Positions 17,940 to 26,259 of a DNA stretch of 64,000 nt are shown here, piece after piece. The notes under the pieces were generated by a model. That model did not search any database and was not told the origin of the DNA. It saw only the letters and a program-made list of their open reading frames with translations. Each line of letters opens with the position of its first letter. Position 1 is the stretch's first letter. Where the stretch lies: positions 310,001 to 374,000 of the forward strand of contig NZ_PUGE01000001.1 in assembly GCF_002967075.1 (NCBI RefSeq), in the 5' to 3' direction. The translations under genes were made by a program, and so were the position numbers. This DNA is from Corynebacterium sp. J010B-136. GTDB taxonomy: Bacteria > Actinomycetota > Actinomycetes > Mycobacteriales > Mycobacteriaceae.

Positions 17940-17999
17940 GATAAGTGACGTACCCAAGCAGTAGCTGCTTGAGTATCTATTCCCTCCCTATCACTTATC
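17940..17999. repeat. Nested inverted repeats upstream of the second Ltp gene
   Basis: The outer arms GATAAGTGA (17940-17948) and TCACTTATC (17991-17999) are perfect complements. The inner arms CAAGCAG (17955-17961) and CTGCTTG (17965-17971) form a tight hairpin with a 3-nt loop. The outer 3' arm ends directly before AAAGGA, the ribosome site of the gene at 18015. Confidence 0.6.
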
Positions 18000-18014
18000 A
18001 AAGGATGTCTTAGT

Positions 18015-18806
18015 ATGTCTGGCTCCCAGCCCAACCCCTATGGAACCTTTCCCCAGGATTCCCAGTCCCCTAACTTCGCCCCGCAAGACTCCGCGAAACC
18101 TAAGAAGAAAAAGCGCGGCTTTCTAAAATGGGGCGTCGGTATCGTTGCAGTCGTTGTTCTCTTCAGTGCTTTTACCAACAATGATGATGACGATGACGTA
18201 GCCACCACCACCGACGATTCCGCCGATACCAACAAGAGCGTCGACTTGGTTGCCGAAGCAGAAGCCGAGGCTGAGCCAGAAGCAGCAGGTGGCGCAGACA
18301 CCGCGGCAGAAAACCCTGACTCTGCTGCCGCCGAGGTTGACGACAATGTTTCCAAAGAATTTCAGAATGCACTGCGCTCAGCTGAACGCTACCTGGACTT
18401 CAGCTCCTTTTCGTACCAGGGTCTCTATGACCAATCGACGTCCGAATACGCCGATGCGTACCCAGCCGATGCAGCCCAATACGCCGTGGACACTGTCACC
18501 GTTGATTGGAACACTGAAGCACTTGAGTCCGCTGAGAACTACCTTGAGTTCAGCCACTTCTCCTACCAGGGGCTCTACGACCAGCTCACTTCTGAATACG
18601 GCGAGCAGTTCACCCCCGAACAAGCGCAGTACGCGGTAGATACCGTTGACGCAGACTGGAACGCCGAGGCTGTTGAGGCCGCTGAAAGCTACCAGGAACT
18701 CATGCCAATGTCGGGTACTGAATTGCTCAACCAGCTCACCTCCGATTACGGCGAGAAGTTCACCCCGGAGCAAGCTCAGCACGCCGTCACTGCAGTTGGC
18801 CTCTAG
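18015..18806 (+). CDS. Second Ltp-family membrane-anchored protein
   Basis: 263 residues with a Pro/Gln/Ser-rich N-terminus, a KPKKKKRG basic stop, a membrane helix at about 37-54, an Asp-run and a 50-residue acidic Ala/Glu linker, then three Ltp repeats with the pattern FSYQGLYDQLTSEYGEQFTP followed by AQYAVDTVDADWNAEAVE. It is a diverged paralogue of the preceding gene: same architecture, longer acidic spacer, closer repeat-to-repeat identity. Surface display is predicted. It is separated from the first gene by 176 nt containing nested inverted repeats, so it is probably regulated separately. Confidence 0.8.
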   Translation: MSGSQPNPYGTFPQDSQSPNFAPQDSAKPKKKKRGFLKWGVGIVAVVVLFSAFTNNDDDDDVATTTDDSADTNKSVDLVAEAEAEAEPEAAGGADTAAENPDSAAAEVDDNVSKEFQNALRSAERYLDFSSFSYQGLYDQSTSEYADAYPADAAQYAVDTVTVDWNTEALESAENYLEFSHFSYQGLYDQLTSEYGEQFTPEQAQYAVDTVDADWNAEAVEAAESYQELMPMSGTELLNQLTSDYGEKFTPEQAQHAVTAVGL

Positions 18807-19286
18807 CAAAACTAGCATCCCACCTGAACAAGGTCTTCTCTGAACACCATTCTCGCCGAGCAGCATTCACATTTAGGCGAGGCGCCAATCACCTACATTT
18901 TAAGCATTGGTACTTTCGTACACCGGCAATATCTGATCTGGCTCCGCAACTACGTTGTTGGAGCCTTCCCCTATCCCTAATTTCATTCATAATGGAATAC
19001 TAATAAACACTTCTGTACTTTCCCCTTAATAATGACGCAAACCGCTCCCCCGCGAACGGTCATATGCTCGGAGTGGAGAGGTCCACCCAACGACAATTTC
19101 GCAATTAGCGCGTTGTAGTCCACGCTAGTAGTGACTTCCATAGCAAGCCAAGGAATCCACACTAAACAATTGGATACTACGTGTTGCTCACTACAGTGGT
19201 AGGAACCGATAAGTTTGCTCAAATTGGCTCGATCTCGTGCTTAAATAGAGATTCAAATCTCCCTACCGGTTTAGGAACCATTACGC
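18807..19286. other. Gene-poor AT-richer stretch
   Basis: No confidently coding sequence in these 480 bases. CTCGCC/GGCGAG arms near 18853 and 18876 could form a weak terminator for the Ltp gene. A leftward 79-codon frame at 18983-19222 begins with TTG, has no ribosome site and no recognisable features. AGGAACC at about 19273 is the ribosome site of the next gene. Confidence 0.4.
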
Positions 19287-19937
19287 ATGAAAAGAACTCT
19301 CGCGTACGCGATCACAATCCTCACGATATTGTCTTTTACTACGCCTTTAGCAACTGCTAAAGAGACCCCTGAAGTCACAGCTCCTCTCATACTGACAGGC
19401 GATACGCCCTCTCCAGAAGAGTTTAATCAGCTGGATTACGACTTCGATTTCACAGTCGAAGTACCTGCAAATGACGATCCAACGGAACCGGATAATGCTG
19501 ATCCGACTGCCCAACAAAGCGACAAAGATCTGCGACATAAAGTTCCGAACTCCTATCCGTCGGAACAGTCTGCTCGTGCCAATTTGACCACGAAAGCTGG
19601 AGTCGTGCCTGTTCGGTGTAAAGGATCACTTGATACGCCTCATCACTCTCACCATGTTCCTGGCACAGTAAATTCCCAGGCCCGAATCACGTGCCAGGTC
19701 CCGCTTCCCGAAATCGATGGATTCGTTCGTCTCATCCGTGATAATAAAACAAGCAAGACGAGTACTGGCCCTCGGGTCTTGCATAAGAAATCTTGGAAAG
19801 AAAACGTATCCATGCGTTGTGACGGAAAGAAGCACCACTACAAGGCATCGACTTATATCAACTGGATCGCGCCCTTCGGTGCACGGCCTCAAACAGGAAC
19901 CGCTTCATATGTCAAACAAGCATATGTTGTCTGTTAA
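19287..19937 (+). CDS. Secreted protein of unknown function with four cysteines
   Basis: 216 residues starting with a clear Sec signal peptide (MKRTLAYAITILTILSFTTP, cleavage probably after TAKA-like residues near 24-25). The mature part begins with an acidic Asp/Glu/Pro segment to about residue 80 and then a basic domain holding four cysteines (VRCKG, ITCQV, MRCDG and the final residue), suggesting two disulfides outside the cell. I do not recognise the family. Base composition is lower in GC than the flanking housekeeping genes, so the gene may have been acquired. It is monocistronic and converges on the orphan gene that follows. Confidence 0.65.
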   Translation: MKRTLAYAITILTILSFTTPLATAKETPEVTAPLILTGDTPSPEEFNQLDYDFDFTVEVPANDDPTEPDNADPTAQQSDKDLRHKVPNSYPSEQSARANLTTKAGVVPVRCKGSLDTPHHSHHVPGTVNSQARITCQVPLPEIDGFVRLIRDNKTSKTSTGPRVLHKKSWKENVSMRCDGKKHHYKASTYINWIAPFGARPQTGTASYVKQAYVVC

Positions 19938-19982
19938 GCCCTTTTCTGGACTTTCGAATCCTTCCCAAAAATGGAAGAGATA

Positions 19983-20324
19983 TCAAACCGTGAATTCGAA
20001 AAAGTCATCTTCACGATGCTTTTCTCCTTCAGGATAGTCGCCATAAACTCGACTTAGCTGGGCAACAGACGGTTCGCGAGATACCTTGGGATAAGCCATC
20101 AGATATACCGCGATAATACGGCCCTTCGCTTGATCTTTTGCCCAAGAGATCACTTCACACGCGTCTTCTGCTCCTTCGACTACGACATAATCCTGGATTA
20201 AGTATTTCCAGTCGAATTCTTGCTCCTCAACTTCCCTCCAGAAAAAGACCATGTAGTCAGGAAGTTTCTCTTTCTCATCGTTCGGAAGTCTAAATGCTTC
20301 AATATCAGGTCGAATCACATGCAT
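19983..20324 (-). CDS. Hypothetical small acidic protein
   Basis: 113 residues, acidic and Trp/Tyr/Phe-rich (DYMVFFWREVEEQEFDWKYL), with no signal peptide or membrane segment and no recognised motif. Codon use and amino acid make-up look protein-like, and no competing longer frame covers the segment. The ATG at 20324 lacks an obvious ribosome site. It converges on the secreted protein gene with a 45-nt gap and lies in the same low-GC segment. Its cytoplasmic role is unknown. Confidence 0.45.
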   Translation of the reverse strand: MHVIRPDIEAFRLPNDEKEKLPDYMVFFWREVEEQEFDWKYLIQDYVVVEGAEDACEVISWAKDQAKGRIIAVYLMAYPKVSREPSVAQLSRVYGDYPEGEKHREDDFFEFTV

Positions 20325-20401
20325 ATCGCCAGTCTACGGTTTCTTTCAGTAGGGAATCATAGATAAGTGCTTTCAAGGCCACTGTATTTCACAGGCAAAT
20401 A

Positions 20402-20478
20402 GAAAATCTTAGAGAATCCTGGGGTCACTCGCACATTTGTGATCTGTACTTGAGGACACTGGATCTCTAAGAATTTTC
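20402..20478. repeat. 77-bp segment bounded by 18-base imperfect inverted repeats
   Basis: Arms 20402-20419 (GAAAATCTTAGAGAATCC) and 20461-20478 match on opposite strands except for one inserted base in each arm. The 41 bases between contain no gene. It could be a hairpin near the lpdA 3' end or a remnant of a small mobile element. Confidence 0.5.
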
Positions 20479-20512
20479 TTTTAGTTAGCAACTTGAGCAG
20501 GCGATCGAGAAC

Positions 20513-21940
20513 CTACTCCAGATCGTCGTGGGCAACGAGGCGGCGGGCCGCCTCAGTGATGGTGCCGGACAGGGATGGGTAGACAGCCATCGAGTCAGCC
20601 AGCTGGTTAACAGTCAGCTGGTTGGTCACGGCAACGGCAATAGGCAGAATCAGCTCGGAAGCAGTAGGTGCAACGATAACGCCACCGATGACGCGGCCAG
20701 AGGTCGCGCGGCAGAACAGCTTCACAAAACCGTGGCGCAGCGAACGCATCTTCGCGCGCGGGTTGGTCGACAGAGGCATCACGACGGTACGCGCAGCAAC
20801 CTCGCCAGCTTCGATTTCCTTCTGGGTGAAGCCAACCGCGGCGATTTCCGGACGAGTAAATACCGCGGTCGCAACAGTCTTCAGACGCAGTGGCGATACA
20901 CCTTCGCCCAAAGAGTGGTACATCGCAATGCGGCCCTGCATCGCAGCAACAGAAGCTAGCGGGAACAGGTCAGAACAGTCACCGGCAGCGTAGATACCTG
21001 GGATATTGGTGCGCGATACGCGGTCGACCATGATGTGACCAGAAGGTGCGGTTTCCACACCGACGTGCTCCAAGCCAAGCTCAGCCGTAGAAGGAACCGA
21101 ACCAATGGACATCAGAGCATGCGAACCGTAAATCTCACGACCATCGGTGGTCTTGACTACAACGCCGCCATCTTCGGTGCGGGTGACGGTATCAACGCGG
21201 CAGTTCTTTTCCAGCTCCACGCCGCGCTCAGCCAGAACCTTTTCCAAAACATCCGCGGCATCGGCGTCATCGTGAGGCAAAATGCGATCACGGGAAGCCA
21301 CCATGGTGACCTTCACGCCTAACTCAGCAAACGCGGAAACAAATTCCGCACCGGTGACACCGGAACCAACAACAATCAGGTGCTCCGGCAACTCAGTGAT
21401 GTCATAGACCTGCTGCCAGTTCAAGATGCGCTCACCATCAGGCTTTGCCCCTGGCAGCACGCGTGGTGTTGCACCCGTGGCAATCAAAACCAGGTCTGCA
21501 TCCAGGACCTCTTCGCGGCCATCTTCATTGTGGGTAACGGTGACCTTGTGTCCACCGCTGGAAGCCGACACCTGGTCCTTGTCAAAGCGTCCCCGGCCGT
21601 TAATGATGCGGACACCGAGCTCTTCAGTACGCGCTCGCACGTCATCCGACTGGCGGTCAGCAAGTGCCGTCACACGCTCATTAAGCGCTTGCAATGCCAA
21701 CTCAGTCTTGGCGAATCCTCCGCTAAGCCCCATGTCATCAGCACGGCGGAGGTCAGTCTTAATATTTGCGCCTGCAATAAAAGACTTGGATGGAACACAG
21801 TCCAATAAGATACTTGCGCCGCCCATGCCTTGATCTTCAACGACAGTAATATCTGCGCCATACTTGGCGCCTGCCTGCGCGGCTTCATAACCGCCCGGGC
21901 CACCGCCGATGATAACAATGCGCTTTTGGTGCTCAGCCAT
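20513..21940 (-). CDS. lpdA: LpdA-type NAD(P)H:quinone oxidoreductase (lipoamide-dehydrogenase-like flavoprotein)
   Basis: FAD-dependent pyridine-nucleotide-disulfide-oxidoreductase family member of 475 residues. Seen: FAD-binding GGGPGG at 12-17, a central NAD(P) site VVGSGVTGAEFVSA, the second FAD motif IYAAGDCSD, and a C-terminal dimerisation domain. The redox-active pair C-x4-C is incomplete: position 43 is Ser and only Cys48 remains (GGASILLDCVPSKS), and the C-terminal His-x-His-Pro motif is replaced by VYPSLS. The same pattern defines mycobacterial Rv3303c LpdA, which reduces quinones rather than lipoamide. AAAGGAG precedes the ATG. Confidence 0.85.
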   Translation of the reverse strand: MAEHQKRIVIIGGGPGGYEAAQAGAKYGADITVVEDQGMGGASILLDCVPSKSFIAGANIKTDLRRADDMGLSGGFAKTELALQALNERVTALADRQSDDVRARTEELGVRIINGRGRFDKDQVSASSGGHKVTVTHNEDGREEVLDADLVLIATGATPRVLPGAKPDGERILNWQQVYDITELPEHLIVVGSGVTGAEFVSAFAELGVKVTMVASRDRILPHDDADAADVLEKVLAERGVELEKNCRVDTVTRTEDGGVVVKTTDGREIYGSHALMSIGSVPSTAELGLEHVGVETAPSGHIMVDRVSRTNIPGIYAAGDCSDLFPLASVAAMQGRIAMYHSLGEGVSPLRLKTVATAVFTRPEIAAVGFTQKEIEAGEVAARTVVMPLSTNPRAKMRSLRHGFVKLFCRATSGRVIGGVIVAPTASELILPIAVAVTNQLTVNQLADSMAVYPSLSGTITEAARRLVAHDDLE

Positions 21941-22055
21941 GTTTAACCGACTCCTTTAAAAGTCATGGGGATTTATTCCCTTAGAGTCTAACTGTTAAAG
22001 GTTAAAAGTTCTTAGCCAGGGCAACCGTTGGAGCAGCCTATGAAAGAAAATAGCG

Positions 22056-23267
22056 CTAGGATTTGGCAGCTTCTTCTTCAATAGCCGTCATAAATTGGCT
22101 AATTACAGAACTAAATAGCTTAATACCCACGCCAATCGCACGCTCATCCACAACTAAGTCTCCTTGGTGCAGGTCGTGCATATCACCGTCACCAGACCAG
22201 CAGCCCAAGCGAACCATAGAGCCTGGCACGTGCTCTAAGTACCACGAGAAATCTTCCCCACCAGAAGATTGCGGAGCTTGCACGATAGATTGCGGGTCAA
22301 TCGCCTTAGCTGCCGATGCAATCAGCGCGGTTGCTACATCATCGTTAAGCACCGGCGGAACACCGCGATGATAAGTCAGTTCATGCTTGACCCCCGTTGG
22401 GGCAAGGACCTGCTCAACCAATTCCTGGAAGATGCCAGAAATTTCGCGCCAGATTCCAATATCAGCGGTGCGCAACGTGCCGGATATCGAACCGGTTTGC
22501 GGAATGGCATTCGGAGCATAGCCAGAGTTAATGGTGCCGAACACCAAAACCGTGCCCGTGCGCGGATCCACCCGGCGCGATAATAACGCCGGCAAATCAG
22601 TAACAACCTTGCTCATGGCGTAGATGACATCAGCAGACAGGTGCGGCCGGGAGGTATGCCCGCCGGGGCCTTTGATATCGATTTCGACGATATCGGTGGC
22701 AGAGGTAATCGCACCGGCGCGGAGTCCGATGCGCCCAACCCGCAGCTTGGGCTCCACGTGCACGGCGTAGATAGAGTGCACGCCTTCGAGCGCACCCCAT
22801 TCAATAACGTCAGTTGCTCCACCGACCCAGACTTCTTCTGCGGGCTGGAAAATAACGCGCACACCAATGCTCAACGGGAATTCGCGGTTATAATCTGCCA
22901 CCGCGCAAGCCACGCCCAAAGCAATAGTGGTGTGCACATCATGTCCACAGGAGTGCGACACCCCAGGCCTTTGGGAGCTGTACTCGAGGCCAGTTACTTC
23001 TTGTACCGGCAGCGCATCAATATCCGCGCGGAAAGCAATGCGGCCTTCTTCGGTATCAGGTCCGATATCAACCATGAGCCCGGTTTCTGGAAAACGCTGA
23101 GCTTCAATGCCGTACTCGCCTAAAATCTTGGCGAGATAATTGGTGGTCTCGAACTCTTGATTGGACGTTTCTGGGTGGCTGTGGATATGCCGGCGCCAGC
23201 CAATGATCTCCGAACGGTGAGTATCAAACCAGTCATTGACGAATTCCGAAACGGTCGGCTGCGTCAT
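22056..23267 (-). CDS. M20 family amidohydrolase / metallopeptidase
   Basis: 403 residues of the peptidase M20D / hippurate-hydrolase type (AmiA1/AmiB1-like), which remove acyl or aminoacyl groups from amino acid amides; the true substrate is unknown. Seen: a SHSCGHDVHTTIALGVA metal-binding segment, FQPAEEVWVGGA with the catalytic Glu pair, the HVEP and GPGGHTSRPH motifs, and SSGGEDFSWYLEHVPG near the C-terminus. No signal peptide. AAGGAGGGT precedes the ATG. In mycobacteria amidohydrolase genes also neighbour lpdA and upp, so the gene order is conserved. Confidence 0.85.
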   Translation of the reverse strand: MTQPTVSEFVNDWFDTHRSEIIGWRRHIHSHPETSNQEFETTNYLAKILGEYGIEAQRFPETGLMVDIGPDTEEGRIAFRADIDALPVQEVTGLEYSSQRPGVSHSCGHDVHTTIALGVACAVADYNREFPLSIGVRVIFQPAEEVWVGGATDVIEWGALEGVHSIYAVHVEPKLRVGRIGLRAGAITSATDIVEIDIKGPGGHTSRPHLSADVIYAMSKVVTDLPALLSRRVDPRTGTVLVFGTINSGYAPNAIPQTGSISGTLRTADIGIWREISGIFQELVEQVLAPTGVKHELTYHRGVPPVLNDDVATALIASAAKAIDPQSIVQAPQSSGGEDFSWYLEHVPGSMVRLGCWSGDGDMHDLHQGDLVVDERAIGVGIKLFSSVISQFMTAIEEEAAKS

Positions 23268-23386
23268 AGTCAGACCCTCCTTGATACACCCGGCGCCCTA
23301 AAAGTGGTGCGCAATAGATTTATTGTGCTCCGTCCGATTCTACAACTAGACCGTGCGGTTCATAAATCCAAGCAGTGCAAGGATAG

Positions 23387-23410
23387 GCCAACCTATGTGC
23401 CAACCTGTGA
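23387..23410. repeat. Tandem 12-mer upstream of the amidohydrolase gene
   Basis: GCCAACCTATGT (23387-23398) is followed directly by GCCAACCTGTGA (23399-23410), 10 of 12 identical. ATAGG-CCAA-CCTAT in the same stretch is also a short inverted repeat. It lies between the amidohydrolase and XRE genes, where a promoter is expected. Confidence 0.45.
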
Positions 23411-23423
23411 TTTTAAAAAGAAT

Positions 23424-24050
23424 TTAAGATAACTGCACACCACCTATTCGCAGCCTCCGGGTAGTTTTGGTGCGCTGTGAATGCGCGGTCTTAGGCGCTG
23501 AACCACTGTGCTTCGCGCTCGCTGCGAGTCGTTTATGCGCCGTGTACTCAGGAGAAAATGGCGCTAATTCCTCTAACGAAGACCCGCTCCCCTCGCCTTC
23601 TTGTTGTAACTCGCTGCTTAATAAATGCTGCTGGCTAGGTGCTGGATGCGCCGGTACAGATTTCACCAAAAGTGCTTGCACTCTGCCTGCGGGCATCGCA
23701 TCGACAGGTGCAATCTCCGCAAGTTCTGCGGGTTGAATTTTCTCTTGCGGCACCCGAGGTGCAGGTGTTGCACACACAGATTGCACATTGTCTTCTGGTT
23801 GCGGCAATAACAGTGCTGGTGGAACCTCTAACGCCAACGCTAACTTGTACACCGTTGATAGCGCCGGATCCGCACTGGTTCCAGAGTTATTTTCATTGCG
23901 TTCTAAATTGCACACTTGTGTCCGCGATAAACCGGCAATTTCAGCCAATGCTTGTTGCGTCACTCCGCGTTTTCGTCGAATCTTTTTCAGGTTTTGTGAA
24001 AACCGAAAACCATAACTTGCCCACAGCAAACGTCCAACGCTTGGCGCCAT
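23424..24050 (-). CDS. XRE-family HTH regulator with low-complexity C-terminus
   Basis: 208 residues from the ATG at 24050, which follows GGGGGGTGAGG. Residues about 16-82 form a Cro/cI-type HTH (LKKIRRKRGVTQQALAEIAG and LSRTQVCNLERNENN). The rest is rich in Pro, Ala, Ser and Glu with no predicted domain and a basic tail (KTTRRLRIGG). The DNA target is unknown; it could control itself or the neighbouring upp or amidohydrolase genes. The N-terminal domain is clear; the tail looks disordered. Confidence 0.75.
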   Translation of the reverse strand: MAPSVGRLLWASYGFRFSQNLKKIRRKRGVTQQALAEIAGLSRTQVCNLERNENNSGTSADPALSTVYKLALALEVPPALLLPQPEDNVQSVCATPAPRVPQEKIQPAELAEIAPVDAMPAGRVQALLVKSVPAHPAPSQQHLLSSELQQEGEGSGSSLEELAPFSPEYTAHKRLAASAKHSGSAPKTAHSQRTKTTRRLRIGGVQLS

Positions 24051-24214
24051 GGACCTCACCCCCCAAGGTCTGTCCAAAAAGATTGCTTAAAAATTATCAA
24101 TCAAAGCTAAAAGACGCCCCTGACGTGCATTCAGGCTCCCCCCCAGGATCCTTGCAGTCATGGACGTCTGCGAGCTTAACCTAGCTTTGGCGATCTTTCC
24201 ACGTTGAAAATGTC

Positions 24215-24266
24215 ACTGTGCGCGTTGCACACATGCTTCGGCGCACGTTAGGCACCGAGCGTGCGC
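24215..24266 (-). terminator. Hairpins after upp
   Basis: Directly after the upp stop, arms 24266-24260 and 24247-24241 (GCGCACG/CGTGCGC) form a 7-bp GC stem with a 12-nt loop, followed by a second TGTGC/GCACA hairpin at 24231-24217. There is no U-tract. Two close GC hairpins fit the U-tract-poor terminators proposed for actinobacteria. Confidence 0.45.
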
Positions 24267-24268
24267 TT

Positions 24269-24904
24269 TTATAAATCGATGTTGCGCGGACCGTAAAGTC
24301 GGTCACCAGCATCGCCCAAGCCTGGAATGATGTAGGCATTTTCATCCAAGGAAGGATCAATGCAGGCGGTAACCAAACGCACTGGGTAGCCAGACTCCGC
24401 GAGGGCATCAACACCAGGCTGTGCTGAAATCAGGCAGATAGCAACAATATCGGTTGCGCCACGGTCCACCAACAGCTTCAAAGAGTGAAGCAGTGAACCA
24501 CCGGTGGCCAGCATCGGATCAACCAGGAAGACGGTGCGTCCGCTGAGGTCTTCGGGTAATGCTTCCAAATACGGAACTGGCTCATGAGTTTCTTCGTTGC
24601 GCGCCATGCCGATAAAGCCAACTTGAGCATCTGGGATCATCGACAGTGCTGGGTCAATCATGCCCAAACCCGCGCGAATAATAGGCACGATAATCGGTGG
24701 GTCAAGCAAACGCGTGCCGTCGGCTACAGCGACTGGGGTATTGCATTCGAAGTGCTCAACGGGCAGATTGCGAGAGGCTTCATAGACTAACATTCCGCCA
24801 AGATCAGCCAGGGCTGCACGAAATGCTGCGTTATCGCTGCGCTCATCGCGCATGAGCGTCAGACGAGATGAAGCAAGTGGGTGGTCTACTACGTGGATAT
24901 CCAT
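24269..24904 (-). CDS. upp: Uracil phosphoribosyltransferase
   Basis: 211 residues, full length for the family. It converts uracil and PRPP to UMP in pyrimidine salvage. Seen: the PRPP-binding strand [21 protein letters not shown] and the C-terminal uracil-binding segment [15 protein letters not shown]. The start ATG at 24904 has no ribosome site, but TACGAT lies 7 nt upstream on the minus strand at a spacing expected for a leaderless transcript, a common arrangement in corynebacteria. Divergent from the EspC-like gene with 59 nt between the start codons. Confidence 0.95.
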   Translation of the reverse strand: MDIHVVDHPLASSRLTLMRDERSDNAAFRAALADLGGMLVYEASRNLPVEHFECNTPVAVADGTRLLDPPIIVPIIRAGLGMIDPALSMIPDAQVGFIGMARNEETHEPVPYLEALPEDLSGRTVFLVDPMLATGGSLLHSLKLLVDRGATDIVAICLISAQPGVDALAESGYPVRLVTACIDPSLDENAYIIPGLGDAGDRLYGPRNIDL

Positions 24905-24963
24905 AAGCTACATCGTAAATCATCGCGGGAACCATTCTTATATTCACGCAGTCTTAATTGAGT

Positions 24964-25257
24964 ATGAACCCAGCTCACACTTTTGAAATTGACCTAGAGT
25001 ACACGCGCTCGCTCGCCCGCGATTTGGATGTGGCCGCGGCTTTTACCCCGCCGCAGCCGACTGTCATGCCTACTGATTCCACCTTGGCTGATTTTGTGGG
25101 CACGCTCAACCAGGCCTTGGATAACCTCACTGCACGTTCGCAGCAATTGCATAGCGATGTCGCGCATATTGCCCGCAGTGGCTTTGCGCTTGCCGATGCC
25201 GCCGAGGCCACCGATTCTTCCGCCAGTTCCGCGTTTGATGGCTTCCAGGTGGGATAA
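24964..25257 (+). CDS. Small EspC-like / WXG100-like protein
   Basis: 97 residues, helical and Ala-rich, without a signal peptide. The pattern (EIDLEYTRSLARDLDVAA, then LADFVGTLNQALDNLTARSQ, then LADAAEATDSSASSAFDGF) resembles the EspC/DUF2580 group of small type VII secretion-associated proteins in actinobacteria. The stop codon is 2 nt before the start of the NlpC/P60 gene, so the two are coupled. The ATG at 24964 follows TTGAGT; an earlier TTG at 24958 is possible. The family assignment rests on overall pattern, not a diagnostic motif. Confidence 0.6.
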   Translation: MNPAHTFEIDLEYTRSLARDLDVAAAFTPPQPTVMPTDSTLADFVGTLNQALDNLTARSQQLHSDVAHIARSGFALADAAEATDSSASSAFDGFQVG

Positions 25258-25259
25258 AG

Positions 25260-26237
25260 ATGAATGTCATTGTTGATACCATCGCGAAGGTTGCCGGCCT
25301 GCAGCCGCCTTCCCTCCCGCAGCTTTCCTTAGTAAATGTTCCAGATATCTCTGCGGTCTCACCGCTGGCAAACATTGCGGGAACCGACCCCAGCAAGATG
25401 CTAAGTGCTGCCGGCGTGCTGGAAAAAGATCAGGACACCATCCGCCGCATCGCCGGTGAAGCCAGCGGCTTAATTGGCGCCTGCGCGCAGGATCTCATTG
25501 GGCTGGCTATGGAATTGGCCTCGCGCGCTGTGCCATTAGCAGTTGGACTATTGGTTCCCCACCCCGCTGCGCGCCTGGGTGCAGAGGCGGCCTTAAAAGC
25601 GTTGGCAATGGAATACCTTGGCCGGGCTGTAGCGCGTACCGGCAGCCTGGTCAATGAACTAGCGGCGATTAGCGCACCGCTGGCCGAGATCGCGACGCGT
25701 ACTATTTCCTCACACGTCGATGGCGGACAACCCGCGTTAAAGGAACTTCAAGCAGTCTCTGGGCAAGCAGGTTTTACTCCCGCAGGTTCCACAACGGCAA
25801 GCTCGTCGGCAGCGGGCGTTGCTCCCATGGCCGAAGAAGATACAGCAGGCTCTGTCGCCGGGGCTTCGTCTACGTCAGGTTCTTCCACGGGGTCTGCGGC
25901 GGGTGAAAAGGCAGTTGATACTGCTCTATCTATGGTCGGAACCCCGTATGTATGGGGTGGGACTACCCCACAAGGATTCGACTGCTCGGGTCTTACCCAA
26001 TATGCCTACCGCGCAGCCGGGGTAGATATCCCGCGTTTGGCAGAAGAACAAACCGTGGGCACTCAGGTCAGCGCCGACGAGCTGGTCAAAGGCGATTTAG
26101 TGGTCTGGGATGGGCATGTTGCTATGTACGCCGGTGATGGACAAATTGTCGAAGCCGGCGACCCAGTTCAGGTCAATCCCCTGCGAACCTCCAACATGGG
26201 GATGGAATTCAAGGGCTTCTGGCGTCCGACTTCTTAG
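25260..26237 (+). CDS. NlpC/P60 (C40) peptidoglycan hydrolase without signal peptide
   Basis: 325 residues. Residues 1-150 are helical and Ala-rich with no Sec signal; 150-215 is a Ser/Thr/Gly/Ala linker; 216-325 is a complete NlpC/P60 endopeptidase domain with Cys242 (GFDCSG), His286 (DGHVAMY) and Glu298, the same 12-residue His-Glu spacing as in mycobacterial RipA. The expected activity is cleavage of the gamma-D-Glu-diaminopimelate bond in peptidoglycan stems, which needs export. Coupling to an EspC-like gene and the absence of a signal peptide suggest type VII export; this is inference. GGGATAAAG precedes the ATG. Confidence 0.85.
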   Translation: MNVIVDTIAKVAGLQPPSLPQLSLVNVPDISAVSPLANIAGTDPSKMLSAAGVLEKDQDTIRRIAGEASGLIGACAQDLIGLAMELASRAVPLAVGLLVPHPAARLGAEAALKALAMEYLGRAVARTGSLVNELAAISAPLAEIATRTISSHVDGGQPALKELQAVSGQAGFTPAGSTTASSSAAGVAPMAEEDTAGSVAGASSTSGSSTGSAAGEKAVDTALSMVGTPYVWGGTTPQGFDCSGLTQYAYRAAGVDIPRLAEEQTVGTQVSADELVKGDLVVWDGHVAMYAGDGQIVEAGDPVQVNPLRTSNMGMEFKGFWRPTS

Positions 26238-26259
26238 GCTTTGGGTAGAATTATCGCCC

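Noticed and set aside
17062-18806. Prophage remnant around the Ltp genes
   Set aside because: No integrase, capsid, lysis or att-like tRNA end nearby; the Ltp repeats alone are not enough.
18983-19222. 79-codon leftward frame in the accessory segment
   Set aside because: Starts with TTG, no ribosome site, no protein-like features, in a low-GC gap where chance frames are common.
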